From assembly GCF_001294465.1 (NCBI RefSeq), contig NZ_LGAA01000009.1, forward strand, positions 105,118 to 169,117: a DNA stretch of 64,000 nucleotides, in the 5' to 3' direction. This document shows positions 37,760 through 48,325 of this stretch, one piece after another. This DNA is from Moellerella wisconsensis ATCC 35017. Lineage in GTDB: Bacteria; Pseudomonadota; Gammaproteobacteria; Enterobacterales; Enterobacteriaceae. How positions within the stretch are numbered: the first letter of the stretch is position 1; each line of letters opens with the position of its first letter. Below the pieces are notes generated by a model that made no database searches, had not been told where the DNA came from, and was given only the letters and a program-made list of their open reading frames with translations. A program made the translations under genes and the position numbers.

Positions 37760-40700
37760 ATGAATCTCAGCCGTAGACAGTTTTTTAAAATCTGTGCCGG
37801 CGGAATGGCGAGTACCACAATTGCAGCTTTAGGTTTTATGCCGGGCTTGGCGATGGCCAATGTTCGAGAATATAAATTACTGAGATCGAAAGAAACCCGC
37901 AATACTTGTACTTATTGTTCTGTTGGCTGTGGATTATTAATTTATAGTATGGGCGATGGCGCGATGAATGCAAAATCGTCTATTTTTCATATTGAAGGTG
38001 ATGCTGATCACCCTGTTAACCGTGGCGCATTATGCCCAAAAGGGGCAGGGCTTATCGATTATATTCATAGTGAAGGGCGCTTACGTTATCCTGAATATCG
38101 TGCTCCAGGGTCTAATAAATGGCAGCGTATTAGCTGGGATGATGCCTTTTCCCGTATTGCTCGTTTAATGAAAGACGATCGCGATACTAATTTTATTGAA
38201 AAAAATAGCCAAGGAACCTCGGTAAACCGTTGGTTATCTACCGGTATGCTGTGTGCTTCTGCCGCCAGTAATGAAACAGGCATATTAACTCAAAAATTTA
38301 CTCGCTCGCTCGGTATGCTAGCGGTTGATAACCAAGCGCGTGTCTGACACGGACCAACGGTAGCAAGTCTTGCTCCAACATTTGGTCGCGGTGCGATGAC
38401 CAACCACTGGGTTGATATTAAAAATGCCAACGTTATCATGGTGATGGGTGGGAATGCCGCAGAGGCACATCCTGTCGGATTCCGCTGGGCCATGGAAGCG
38501 AAAAATAACAATGATGCAACATTAATTGTTGTTGATCCGCGTTTTACGCGTACGGCATCAGTCGCCGATCATTACGTGCCTATTCGCTCCGGAACAGATA
38601 TTACCTTTTTATCTGGCGTTTTGCGTTATCTCATTGAAAATAATAAAATAAATGTAGAGTATGTCAAGCACTATACCAACGCCTCTTTGTTGATTCGAGA
38701 CGATTTTAGTTTCGATGACGGGCTATTTAGCGGCTATGATGCAGAAAAACGCCAGTACGATAAAACCAGTTGGAATTATCAATTTGACGAGAACGGTTTT
38801 GCCAAACGCGATGACAGTTGGCAGCATCCTCGCTGTGTATGGAATTTATTAAAGCAGCATATCTCTCGTTATACTCCTGAAATTGTTGAGAACATTTGTG
38901 GAACATCACAAGCTGATTTTCTGAAAGTCTGTGAAATCCTTGCGACAACGTCAAGTGCCGATCGCACAACAACCTTTTTATATGCACTGGGTTGGACGCA
39001 ACATACCGTCGGCTCGCAAAATATCCGTACTATGGCAATGATCCAATTATTGCTTGGCAATATGGGTATGGCGGGAGGCGGTATTAATGCTTTGCGCGGT
39101 CACTCAAATATTCAGGGATTAACCGATTTAGGATTACTTTCCACGAGTCTACCGGGCTATTTGAGCCTGCCTTCTGAAAAACAAACTAACATTGAAAGCT
39201 ATTTGCAGGCCAATACCCCTGTAGCTACTTTACCGAATCAGGTTAACTACTGGAGTAATTACCCCAAATTTTTCGTCAGTTTAATGAAGTCATTTTATGG
39301 GGATGCGGCGCAAAAAGACAATCAATGGGGTTTTGATTGGTTGCCAAAATGGGATCAATCTTACGATGTGATTAAATATTTTGACATGATGAGTAAAGGC
39401 CAAGTAACCGGTTATATTTGTCAGGGCTTTAATCCCGTCGCATCGTTCCCGGATAAAAATAAGGTGGTTAGTTGCCTCAGTAAGTTAAAATATTTGGTCA
39501 TTATTGATCCTTTAGTCACTGAAACCTCGACTTTTTGGCAGCATCACGGCGAAATGAACGACGTCGATCCTGCTACCATTCAGACTGAAGTTTTCCGTCT
39601 TCCATCGACTTGCTTTGCCGAAGAAGACGGCTCTATCGCTAACTCTGGACGTTGGTTGCAATGGCATTGGAAAGCTGCGGATGCCCCGGGCGAAGCGCGT
39701 AACGACGGACAAATATTAGCGGGATTACTGGATAAAATTCGTCAATTATATGCTTCAGAAGGCGGTAAAGGGACTGAGCCGTTAATGCGTATGCGTTGGG
39801 ATTATAAACAGCCATTTCATCCAGAATCAGAAGAAATGGCTAAAGAAAATAATGGAATAGCGTTAGTTGATTTGTATGATGCCGATGGCAATTTACAAGC
39901 TAAAAAAGGCCAGTTATTGAATTCTTTTGCTTTATTACGGGATGACGGTTCTACCGCTTCTTCGTGCTGGATTTATAGCGGTTGCTGGACCGAGCAGGGC
40001 AATCAAATGGCCAAACGCGATAATAGTGATCCATCGGGGCTGGGGAATACTCTCGGTTGGGCTTGGGCATGGCCATTGAATCGCCGAATTATTTATAACC
40101 GTGCCTCTGCGGATCCTCAAGGAAAACCCTGGGATAAAAATCGGGTTGTTATCGAGTGGAAGGGTAACAAATGGGTCGGCAATGACGTTCCTGATTTTAA
40201 TACCTCTGCACCGGATGTAGGAACTTCACCTTTTATTATGCAACCTGAAGGGTTGGGACGATTATTTGCCATTGATAAAATGGCTGAAGGGCCGTTCCCT
40301 GAACATTATGAACCGGTTGAAACGCCTTTAGGGACTAATCCACTGCATCCTAATGTGGTCTCTAACCCGGCCGCGCGTATTTTCTTAGAAGATCAACAAC
40401 GCTTGGGGAACCACCAAGATTATCCTTATGTGGGAACCACTTATCGCTTAACTGAACATTTCCATACTTGGACCAAGCATGCGCGCTTAAACGCGATTGC
40501 TCAGCCAGAACAATTTGTTGAAATTAGCCAAACGTTAGCACAACAAAAAGGTATCAATAACGGCGATAAAGTCACGGTCAGCAGTAAACGCGGCTTTATT
40601 CGTGCTATTGCCGTTGTTACCGCGCGCTTGCAAGCTTTGCACGTGGATGGAAAATCGATTGAAACTATCGGTATTCCTATTCACTGGGGCTTTGAAGGTC

Positions 40701-40807
40701 AGGCGCAAAAAGGATTTATTGCTAACACATTAACGCCATCAGTGGGTGACGCAAATTCTCAGACACCTGAGTATAAAGCGTTTTTAGTTAACATTGAGAA
40801 GGCGTAG
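37760..40807 (+). CDS. fdoG: Formate dehydrogenase-O major subunit, selenocysteine-containing
   Basis: This periplasmic molybdopterin enzyme oxidises formate to CO2 and feeds electrons to FdoH and FdoI. It must be read through an in-frame TGA at 38345-38347 as selenocysteine (residue 196, context [16 protein letters not shown]), giving 1015 residues, close to E. coli. An N-terminal twin-arginine signal ([12 protein letters not shown], cleavage after AMA) and a [4Fe-4S] motif [11 protein letters not shown] are present. Residues after Sec ([19 protein letters not shown]) and the end VNIEKA resemble FdoG more than FdnG. It forms an operon with fdoH and fdoI. Sec insertion needs selABC and the Tat system; tatABC lies at 50.7-52.3 kb. 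Confidence 0.95.
38345..38387 (+). promoter_or_regulatory. SECIS element with UGA-Sec codon
   Basis: Directly after the TGA, GACCAA (38352-38357) pairs with TTGGTC (38382-38387) and AGCAA (38362-38366) with TTGCT (38370-38374) around a GTC loop. This is the bacterial SelB-binding hairpin layout, inside the coding sequence. Confidence 0.85.
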
Positions 40808-40818
40808 AGGAGGAAATT

Positions 40819-41709
40819 ATGTCCATGCAATCTCAAGACATTATTAAACGTTCTGCGACCAATAGCATTACGCCTCCTCCTCAGGTGCGAGACGATAAAT
40901 TTGAAGTCGCTAAGCTGATCGACGTATCTACCTGTATTGGCTGCAAAGCGTGCCAGGTAGCTTGCTCTGAATGGAATGATATCCGTGACGACGTCGGTCA
41001 TTGTACCGGGGTTTATGATAATCCGACGGATCTAAGTGCGAAATCATGGACGGTAATGCGTTTTAGTGAAACCAAAGAAAACGGTAAATTAGAGTGGCTG
41101 ATCCGCAAAGATGGCTGTATGCACTGTGCAGAACCGGGCTGTTTAAAAGCATGCCCATCGGCGGGAGCGATAATCCAATATGCCAACGGGATAGTTGATT
41201 TCCAATCAGCGCATTGTATTGGCTGCGGTTATTGTATTGCTGGTTGTCCTTTCAATATTCCACGCCTTAATCCCAAAGATAATCGCGTATACAAATGCAC
41301 CTTATGTGTCGACAGGGTGAGCGTAGGGCAAGAGCCTGCGTGTGTTAAAACCTGCCCGACCGGTGCAATTCATTTCGGAACTAAACGGGATATGCTTGAT
41401 ATCGCAGAGGAACGAGTCGATAAGCTGAAAAAACGCGGTTTTGCGCAAGCAGGTGTTTATAATCCCTCCAGTGTCGGCGGGACGCATGTTATGTATGTGC
41501 TGCAACATGCCGATAAGCCTCAGCTTTATCACGGGTTACCTAAAGATCCACACATTGATACTCCGATTGATTTATGGAAAGGCATCTTGAAGCCACTCTC
41601 AGTCGTCGGGTTTATTGCGACTTTTGCCGGGCTAATTTTCCACTATGTAGGTATTGGCCCGAACAAAGAAGTCAGCGATGAAGACGAGGAGGACGATAAT
41701 CATGACTAA
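40819..41709 (+). CDS. fdoH: Formate dehydrogenase-O iron-sulfur subunit
   Basis: This electron-transfer subunit carries four [4Fe-4S] clusters. The 296 residues (E. coli 300) include [35 protein letters not shown] and CTLCVDRV, plus a single C-terminal membrane helix (about 254-276) that anchors it facing the periplasm. A GAGGAGG ribosome site precedes the ATG, 11 bp after fdoG. Its last 8 bp overlap fdoI. Confidence 0.96.
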   Translation: MSMQSQDIIKRSATNSITPPPQVRDDKFEVAKLIDVSTCIGCKACQVACSEWNDIRDDVGHCTGVYDNPTDLSAKSWTVMRFSETKENGKLEWLIRKDGCMHCAEPGCLKACPSAGAIIQYANGIVDFQSAHCIGCGYCIAGCPFNIPRLNPKDNRVYKCTLCVDRVSVGQEPACVKTCPTGAIHFGTKRDMLDIAEERVDKLKKRGFAQAGVYNPSSVGGTHVMYVLQHADKPQLYHGLPKDPHIDTPIDLWKGILKPLSVVGFIATFAGLIFHYVGIGPNKEVSDEDEEDDNHD

Positions 41710-42352
41710 ACAGAGCAAAATGATTGTTCGGACGAAGTTTATCGACCGAGCGTGTCACTGGCTGGTGGTGATCTGCTTTTTCTTGGTTGCCTTATCGGGA
41801 TTGGCGCTGTTTTTTCCGACATTACAATGGCTAACTGAAACTTTTGGTACGCCACAAATGGGGAGGATCCTGCATCCTTTCTTTGGTGTGTTGATTTTTA
41901 TTGTACTGATGTTCATGTTTGCACGCTTTGTGAAACACAATATTCCCGATAAACAAGATGTACCGTGGATAAAAAATATTGTGGAAGTCCTTAAAGGCAA
42001 TGAGCATCACGTTGCCTATGTCGGGAAATACAATGCCGGGCAAAAAATGATGTTCTGGAGCATCATGAGCATGATTTTTGTCTTGCTGATCACCGGTGTG
42101 ATTATCTGGCGTCCATATTTTGCTGATTTCTTCCCTATGTGGACAGTTCGCTGGAGCCTGTTTATCCATGCGGCCGCCGCGATCATTTTGATCCACGCCA
42201 TATTAATCCATATGTATATGGCTTTCTGGGTCAAGGGATCGATAAAAGGTATGGTCGAAGGAAAAGTGAGCCGTCGATGGGCGAAAAAACATCATCCGCG
42301 CTGGTATAAAGAAGTTGAAGCTAAAGAAGCTCAGCAGAAAAAAGCAGAATAG
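41702..42352 (+). CDS. fdoI: Formate dehydrogenase-O cytochrome b556 subunit
   Basis: This inner-membrane di-heme cytochrome passes electrons to quinone. From ATG 41702 (overlapping the fdoH stop) it has 216 residues and four membrane helices. Histidines for heme lie in CHWLVV, LHPFFG and in the [17 protein letters not shown] stretch. It matches E. coli FdoI closely ([36 protein letters not shown]), which separates it from FdnI. fdhE, the usual next gene in E. coli, is absent here. Confidence 0.95.
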   Translation: MTKQSKMIVRTKFIDRACHWLVVICFFLVALSGLALFFPTLQWLTETFGTPQMGRILHPFFGVLIFIVLMFMFARFVKHNIPDKQDVPWIKNIVEVLKGNEHHVAYVGKYNAGQKMMFWSIMSMIFVLLITGVIIWRPYFADFFPMWTVRWSLFIHAAAAIILIHAILIHMYMAFWVKGSIKGMVEGKVSRRWAKKHHPRWYKEVEAKEAQQKKAE

Positions 42353-42380
42353 ATCGAATGTTTTAAACCACTCATAATTG

Positions 42381-42430
42381 ATCCGCTGTTCACGCTCTAT
42401 CGAGTAAAGTTATGGCGGATTTTTTATTTT
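42381..42430 (+). terminator. Probable fdoGHI terminator
   Basis: ATCCGC (42381-42386) pairs with GCGGAT (42415-42420) over a long loop with a small inner hairpin, followed by a T-rich run. Confidence 0.5.
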
Positions 42431-42615
42431 GCGCTGAGCCTGAAGGCAGGTCAGCAAGAATCAAGCGGTGGTGAAGAATAGGCTGAAGATTATCGGTTAT
42501 TAACGTAATTGCTATTCAATCGATGAGATTGATTTTCAGCCCTATTCTATTTCTATTTTTTATCGATTTACCCTATCGGTATACTATTAAGCCCAAAAAT
42601 ACTTAGGCCACAAGG

Positions 42616-43005
42616 TTAACCGAACAATTTCTCTTTCAGCATATTCATGCCAATTGTGGATAAATCGAGATCAGCGGGAACTTCACCATTAGGGGTGGCG
42701 TTATCAATCAAGCGGGGTAAATATTTTGCGACTAAAGATGTCGCTTCGGTGGTATCGATACCGACTTTATCCGCCAGTTGCTGAATATCAACATTACCGA
42801 AGATTTGTGTTAGCTGGCTGACACTGACTGGTAAGTTTTCTGAATTACCAATCCATGACTGAATTAACTCTCCCAATCCTTGTTGATTAAATTTCTCAAT
42901 CAGACCTTGGATCCCACCTTGTTTTTCAATCCAACTAATTACTGATTGAAATTGGTTCATTTTATCGCCAGCAACCATGGTGACTAGCTGATCAAATAAG
43001 CCCAT
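42616..43005 (-). CDS. yidB: YidB family protein (DUF937)
   Basis: A 129-residue soluble protein, E. coli YidB 132, of unknown function. It starts MGLFDQLVTMVAG and contains the DUF937 pattern of short helical repeats (QGLGELIQSWIG, FGNVDIQQLADKVGID, TTEATSLVAKYLPRLID). It lies alone on the minus strand between fdoI and udp. In E. coli yidB lies elsewhere, near gyrB. Confidence 0.85.
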   Translation of the reverse strand: MGLFDQLVTMVAGDKMNQFQSVISWIEKQGGIQGLIEKFNQQGLGELIQSWIGNSENLPVSVSQLTQIFGNVDIQQLADKVGIDTTEATSLVAKYLPRLIDNATPNGEVPADLDLSTIGMNMLKEKLFG

Positions 43006-43350
43006 GTTGACTCCTTATTAAAGCAATGAGTGACTCAAATGTTAAATCATGAGTCAAAGAGTGGGCTATTTTCAGCAATTTCTGGCTGGCGTCAATCAGA
43101 AAACTGAATTTTTACTGTTTTTACTTATATACACTTATTTTGAGATTTAACTGGTTATACTCTCTGTAGCTGAAGTTGAATTAAATCTGAACGATAGCTG
43201 AACTATGGTGATTTAGATCTCATATTTATGAAAATGTTACTTATTACTTTTTATAATTAGTGACGGGCGTCACTAACTTTATGGCTGAGTGACGTTATAT
43301 TATCCACATGAGATGTAATTTTATGAATTTACTGCGTTAAGGAGTCTGAA
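43006..43350 (+). promoter_or_regulatory. udp promoter region with CRP site
   Basis: A perfect palindrome TTAGTGACGGGCGTCACTAA (43257-43276) fits the CRP layout GTGA-N6-TCAC. A -10-like TATATT at 43296-43301 puts the start near 43308, so the site is centred near -41.5, a class II CRP position. E. coli udp is CRP/CytR controlled. A GGAG site precedes the ATG. Nothing else is seen in the rest of the gap. Confidence 0.7.
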
Positions 43351-44109
43351 ATGTCTGATGTTTTCCACTTGGGTTTGAAAAAAAGCGACTTACAAGGTGC
43401 AACACTGGCGATAGTTCCGGGAGATCCAAAACGTGTTGAGAAAATTGCTCGTTTGATGGATAACCCTGTTCATCTGGCTTCATTACGTGAATTTACTTCA
43501 TGGCGTGGCGAAGTTGACGGTAAAGCGGTCATTGTTTGCTCAACCGGGATCGGAGGTCCATCAACCTCTATCGCTGTTGAAGAGTTAGCACAGTTGGGGA
43601 TTAATACCTTCCTGCGTATTGGTACTACCGGTGCAATTCAAGAAAATATCAATGTTGGTGATGTGTTAGTTACGACGGCATCAGTCCGTTTAGACGGTGC
43701 TAGCCAACATTTTGCTCCATTAGAATATCCGGCGGTTGCTGATTTTGAATGTACTAACGCGTTGTATGCTGCCGCAAAAGATGCCGGTGCCGTGGTTCAT
43801 GTCGGTGTAACTGCATCTTCAGATACTTTCTATCCAGGACAAGAACGTTACGACACTTATACTGGTCGTGTTGTTAGCCGTTTCAAAGGTTCAATGAAAG
43901 AATGGCAACAAATGGGTGTTATGAACTACGAAATGGAATCAGCCACATTATTAACTATGTGCTCGAGCCAAGGCTTACGCTCAGGTATGGTTGCGGGTGT
44001 TATTGTTAATCGCACACAACAAGAAATACCCAACGAAGAATTATTGAAAAAAACCGAAAGCAATGTGTTAGGCATTGTGGTTGACGCCGCTCGTCGTTTA
44101 TTGAAATAA
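43351..44109 (+). CDS. udp: Uridine phosphorylase
   Basis: It splits uridine with phosphate to uracil and ribose-1-phosphate in pyrimidine salvage. The 252 residues (E. coli 253) have the nucleoside phosphorylase signatures [32 protein letters not shown] (in parts), RIGTTGAIQ and [13 protein letters not shown]. It has a CRP-type promoter and stands as a single gene. In E. coli it is followed by rmuC; here two extra genes intervene. Confidence 0.97.
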   Translation: MSDVFHLGLKKSDLQGATLAIVPGDPKRVEKIARLMDNPVHLASLREFTSWRGEVDGKAVIVCSTGIGGPSTSIAVEELAQLGINTFLRIGTTGAIQENINVGDVLVTTASVRLDGASQHFAPLEYPAVADFECTNALYAAAKDAGAVVHVGVTASSDTFYPGQERYDTYTGRVVSRFKGSMKEWQQMGVMNYEMESATLLTMCSSQGLRSGMVAGVIVNRTQQEIPNEELLKKTESNVLGIVVDAARRLLK

Positions 44110-44304
44110 ATAATTTTTAGCGGGTTAGGTTACTGGTGGTTAACTGTGCTCAGTTTGTCGCCAGTAACATTCCGGATTAAAAGAAACTATTCTTCCTCAA
44201 TATCTATTGTCTATTTGTTTTCTGTTCTCTCTCGTTCACTTATTTTATTCTGCTAAAAATCTGTTAATGTCATTATTTCTGATAAAAATATTATAAGAGG
44301 AATT

Positions 44305-45087
44305 ATGTCTACATTAACTGAGCTACATTCATCGGTCTTACCTCTGCAAGGCGGAATTAACTTTCGTGACTTAGGCGGCAAAACGCTGGCCAACGGGACG
44401 AAGATTAAGCCGGGTTTACTATTTCGCGCGGGAGCTTTAGACCAATTGACCTCCGATGATTTAGTTTTCTTACAGTCACAAAATTTGTACCAAATTCTGG
44501 ATTATCGTGATGCGGTAGAGACTAAAGATAAACCTGATAAGATCTGGGACGGCGCGGCTTATTTTCATGCGCCAGCCAATCCTTTAGCTAAAAAAGTGAG
44601 CGCTAACTTAGAAAAACTCACGCCAGATATTTTAGAACAATTTGATCCCCAAGCTTTTATGTTTAAATTATATGAGCTACTGCCTTTAAATAACCCGGCC
44701 TATCATCAATTGGTCAGCTTGCTTAAACAGCCGGAAAAAGGAGGAATTGTTCAACATTGCGCGGTGGGTAAAGACCGAACAGGCGTGGGGGCAGCGTTGG
44801 TGTTATTGGCGCTAGGCGCTGATTTGGATACAGTGATGGAAGATTATTTGCTAACTAATCAAACCTTAGCATCTTATCGTCAACATTTACTTGAACAGCA
44901 TGCCGAAACGATGAGCGCAAGTATCGTAAAAAAATTCGAATATGTTTATTCAGTTCGTGAAGATTTTTTGCTAACCGCACTAGAAAGTATTAATCGGCAT
45001 TACGGCAGTATTGATACTTGGTTAGCGACAGATTTTGCCCTCGATACCGTTGCCAGACAGTCACTGCAAGATTATTTTCTTGAGTAA
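44305..45087 (+). CDS. Tyrosine-protein phosphatase (Y_phosphatase3 family)
   Basis: A 260-residue protein phosphatase of the family that includes LipA/MptpB-like enzymes. It begins with the typical GGINFRDLGG motif and LFRAGAL. It carries the P-loop HCAVGKDRTG with nucleophile Cys152 and Arg158; the Lys and Asp inside the loop are typical of lipid/atypical dual-specific phosphatases. No signal peptide is seen. An AGAGGA ribosome site precedes ATG. Substrate is unknown. It is an insertion relative to the E. coli udp-rmuC order. Confidence 0.82.
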   Translation: MSTLTELHSSVLPLQGGINFRDLGGKTLANGTKIKPGLLFRAGALDQLTSDDLVFLQSQNLYQILDYRDAVETKDKPDKIWDGAAYFHAPANPLAKKVSANLEKLTPDILEQFDPQAFMFKLYELLPLNNPAYHQLVSLLKQPEKGGIVQHCAVGKDRTGVGAALVLLALGADLDTVMEDYLLTNQTLASYRQHLLEQHAETMSASIVKKFEYVYSVREDFLLTALESINRHYGSIDTWLATDFALDTVARQSLQDYFLE

Positions 45088-45263
45088 TATTTTCTTGGAT
45101 TATGTGATTGTTTATTCTTAGTTCATTGAGGTTAAGTTAGGATTATCGCCATGCAATATAAATTGCTGGCGTAGCCTATTGGGCTTAATTAATCCATTAA
45201 TGAGAGTAAATCCATTATTAATCAATAATATAAATTATTCCTCGTACTTAACCTCCAGTAATT

Positions 45264-45836
45264 ATGCTGATTCAAATGAATGATTTATCTATTATAGGGA
45301 GAGATCCGTTGACGCTACACGATATAGTTACCCTAATCACTGATTTTACTCGGCAACATGAAATATGGGCGTTACCGATTATATTTCTACTCGCTTTCGG
45401 TGAATCATTAGCTTTTATCTCACTATTATTACCCGCAACGGTCATTTTGTTGGGCATGGGGGCGCTGATTGGTGAAAGCGGCCTAGCGTTTTGGCCTATT
45501 TGGCTGGTGGCTGCGCTTGGTGCTTTCTTTGGTGATTGGCTGTCTTATTGGTTTGGATTTCACTATAAAGATAATGTTCGGGGGATGTGGCCGATTTCTC
45601 GTAAGCCGCAAATGATTGATCGAGGACACCGGTTTTTTGATAAATGGGGTGTCTGGGGCGTTTTCATTGGCCGTTTCTTTGGTCCGTTTAGAGCGGTGAT
45701 CCCATTGATTGCTGGTATTTGCAGTATGCCACAGCGATATTTTCAAACAGCTAATTTATTGTCAGCTATGATTTGGGCGTTTGGTATTTTAGCGCCAGGG
45801 GCATTTGGATTACGCTGGATTGCAGGTTGGATGTAA
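45264..45836 (+). CDS. DedA family membrane protein
   Basis: This is an inner-membrane protein of the DedA (SNARE-associated) family; members flip or maintain undecaprenyl phosphate and other lipids. The 190 residues show FGESLAFISLLLPATVILLGMGALIG (in parts), GDWLSYWFGF and the family motif GRFFGPFRAVIPLIAG. It is closest to YabI in these blocks but lacks YabI's C-terminal half. The start is uncertain: ATG 45264 has a weak ribosome site, whereas TTG 45309 lies 5 nt after GGGAGAG. It lies between the phosphatase and rmuC, both outside the E. coli order. Confidence 0.8.
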   Translation: MLIQMNDLSIIGRDPLTLHDIVTLITDFTRQHEIWALPIIFLLAFGESLAFISLLLPATVILLGMGALIGESGLAFWPIWLVAALGAFFGDWLSYWFGFHYKDNVRGMWPISRKPQMIDRGHRFFDKWGVWGVFIGRFFGPFRAVIPLIAGICSMPQRYFQTANLLSAMIWAFGILAPGAFGLRWIAGWM

Positions 45837-46134
45837 AAATAGCGAGCTGGTTGGCAAATATTGGAAGATAGGGAATTCACCTCTGGACACTTATCTCGTA
45901 TCCTTTTACTTTATTGTATAGCTGCTAATAAGATACACCCTAAGCTATTTATTAAGCTATCAAGCAAAATTATTTATAACTTAAACGATGAAATAAAATG
46001 ACCAAGTTGAGAAGATATTATCAGCTTAGTTGAATAGCGATTTAGAGTAAATTGGCATTGTGGATAGTATTAGGCCACGGATAGCTTAATGGCATATTTA
46101 TGTCATTGAAAATAGTTTTAAATCTAAGGAAATC

Positions 46135-47502
46135 ATGGTGGATACCTCTTTATTGTATGCAGTTATAGGCACGTTATGCGGTATTTTGCTCGGTGCAATA
46201 GTTGTATGGTGGTCTATCTCGCAAAAAATAAATGATAAGGATAATGAATTACGCGAGGTGAGTCGTTTATTGGCCATGAGTGAGGAGAAAAATATCCACC
46301 TTACGCATTGGAAAGATGAATCCATTCGTTTAGATCAAGAGTTGCGAACTCAGCGAGATATCAATCGTGAGCAAGAAGTTGAATTACGCGAAATAGCCAC
46401 GCGATTAGAGCAAACTCAATTAGCGTATGAAGAAAAACAACGGATACTAATCAATAGTGAACAACGATTAAACACTCAGTTTGAAAACTTAGCTAATCGC
46501 ATTTTTGAACAGAATGAGCGGCGTACAACAGAACATAATCGTCAAAGTTTGATCTCTTTATTAACGCCATTTCGTGAACAGTTGGACGGTTTTCGCCGGC
46601 AAGTACAAGACAGTTTTGGGCAAGAAGCTCGCGAACGACACACGTTGGCTCACGAAATTCGTCAGTTACAACAATTAAATAGCCTGATGGCAAAAGAAGC
46701 GGTTAATCTCACCCGCGCATTAAAAGGCGACAATAAAATCCAAGGTAATTGGGGCGAGACTATTTTAGCGCGGATTTTAGAAGCTTCTGGTTTGCGCAAA
46801 GGCTATGAATTTGAAACCCAGGTCAGTATTAATACTGGGCATAATAGCCGTTATCAGCCTGATGTTATTATTCGTTTACCCGAAGGCAAAGATATTGTTG
46901 TTGATGCTAAAATGTCGCTTACTGCTTATGAGCAGTATTTTAATAGTGACGATAGTGAAATTCAGGCACAAGCACTACGCAGCCACATAGCATCAATTAG
47001 AAATCATATTAAGTTATTGAGTAATAAAGATTATCATCAATTACCGGGGCTTCGGTCATTAGACTATGTATTGATGTTTATTCCTGTGGAACCCGCGTAT
47101 TTGGTGGCACTGCGAGAAGCGCCTGGATTACTTGATGAAGGACTAAAACATAATATTATGCTTGTTTGCCCATCAACATTATTAGTTGCTGTCCGTACGA
47201 TTAATAACTTATGGCGTTATGAACGTCAAAGTCAAAATGCACAAGAAATTGCGACAAGAGCTGCTAAAATGTATGACAAAATGCGTTTATTTGTTGATGA
47301 TATGCAGCTCTTAGGAACTAGCTTGACTAAAGCACAGGCGACTTATCAATCAGCAATGAAACGTTTAGCTGAAGGACGAGGGAATTTGATCAGTCAAGCT
47401 GAAGGATTTCGTGAATTAGGCGTCGAAATAAAGCAGCCTATAGATCCTCTGCTGGCAGATAAAGCGACCGGGTCATATTGTGCGGGATCATCGAGTTCCT
47501 AA
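46135..47502 (+). CDS. rmuC: DNA recombination protein RmuC
   Basis: This protein limits DNA inversion at short repeats. The 455 residues (E. coli 475) have an N-terminal membrane anchor (about 5-23) and a long coiled coil (about 30-190). A restriction-enzyme-like core follows (GNWGETILARILEASGLRKG, PDVIIRLPEGKDIVVDAKMSL in parts). AAGGA lies 4 nt before the ATG and 7 before a GTG at 46138, so either start is possible. It lies upstream of ubiE, as in E. coli. Confidence 0.92.
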   Translation: MVDTSLLYAVIGTLCGILLGAIVVWWSISQKINDKDNELREVSRLLAMSEEKNIHLTHWKDESIRLDQELRTQRDINREQEVELREIATRLEQTQLAYEEKQRILINSEQRLNTQFENLANRIFEQNERRTTEHNRQSLISLLTPFREQLDGFRRQVQDSFGQEARERHTLAHEIRQLQQLNSLMAKEAVNLTRALKGDNKIQGNWGETILARILEASGLRKGYEFETQVSINTGHNSRYQPDVIIRLPEGKDIVVDAKMSLTAYEQYFNSDDSEIQAQALRSHIASIRNHIKLLSNKDYHQLPGLRSLDYVLMFIPVEPAYLVALREAPGLLDEGLKHNIMLVCPSTLLVAVRTINNLWRYERQSQNAQEIATRAAKMYDKMRLFVDDMQLLGTSLTKAQATYQSAMKRLAEGRGNLISQAEGFRELGVEIKQPIDPLLADKATGSYCAGSSSS

Positions 47503-47568
47503 TAGGGTTTTAGCGCAAAGACTGTTACAATTCTCACCAAAGTTTGAAATATAAGCAGGCATACATAA

Positions 47569-48324
47569 ATGGCAGATCAATCTAAAGAAACCACTGATTT
47601 TGGTTTCCGCAAAGTAGGCAAAAATGAAAAAGAAGGCCTAGTTGCGAATGTTTTTCACTCTGTAGCTTCAAAATATGACTTAATGAATGATGTTATGTCA
47701 TTTGGCATTCACCGTATTTGGAAGCGTTTTACTATTGAAGCCAGTGGTGTCCGACGTGGGCAGCGTGTGCTTGATCTGGCGGGTGGAACTGGTGATTTAA
47801 CCGCTAAATTTTCTCGATTGGTTGGTGAAAAAGGTGAAGTTGTTCTTGCCGATATCAACGACTCGATGCTTAAAATGGGACGCGAAAAACTGCGTGACTC
47901 GGGGATTGTTGGCAACGTAAATTATGTTCAAGCCAATGCAGAAGAATTACCGTTCCCTGATAATTATTTTGATTGTATTACTATTTCGTTTGGTTTACGT
48001 AATGTAACGGATAAAAATAAAGCCTTACGCTCTATGTTCCGTGTGCTAAAACCCGGCGGACGTTTATTAGTCTTGGAATTTTCTAAACCTATCTTCCAGC
48101 CGCTAAATAAAGCCTATGATACTTATTCTTTCCATATCCTCCCGCGTATTGGTCAAGTGATTGTTAACGATGCAGATAGTTATCGCTATTTAACGGAGTC
48201 TATCCGTATGCATCCAGACCAAGAAACCTTGAAGTCGATGATGGAAGATGCCGGTTTTGATCAAGTCTCTTATGACAATATGACTGGCGGTATTGTTGCT
48301 TTACACAAAGGATTTAAATTTTAA
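47569..48324 (+). CDS. ubiE: Ubiquinone/menaquinone biosynthesis C-methyltransferase
   Basis: This SAM-dependent C-methyltransferase acts in both ubiquinone and menaquinone synthesis. The 251 residues match E. coli UbiE. SAM motif I is [14 protein letters not shown], with signatures [18 protein letters not shown] and [17 protein letters not shown]. It is the first gene of the ubiE-ubiJ-ubiB block; the ubiJ ATG lies 1 nt after its stop. Confidence 0.97.
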   Translation: MADQSKETTDFGFRKVGKNEKEGLVANVFHSVASKYDLMNDVMSFGIHRIWKRFTIEASGVRRGQRVLDLAGGTGDLTAKFSRLVGEKGEVVLADINDSMLKMGREKLRDSGIVGNVNYVQANAEELPFPDNYFDCITISFGLRNVTDKNKALRSMFRVLKPGGRLLVLEFSKPIFQPLNKAYDTYSFHILPRIGQVIVNDADSYRYLTESIRMHPDQETLKSMMEDAGFDQVSYDNMTGGIVALHKGFKF

Positions 48325-48325
48325 G

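Noticed and set aside
38345..38347. Premature stop that would make fdoG a pseudogene
   Set aside because: The reading frame and FdoG similarity continue without break, the TGA is at the known Sec position and a SECIS-type hairpin follows.
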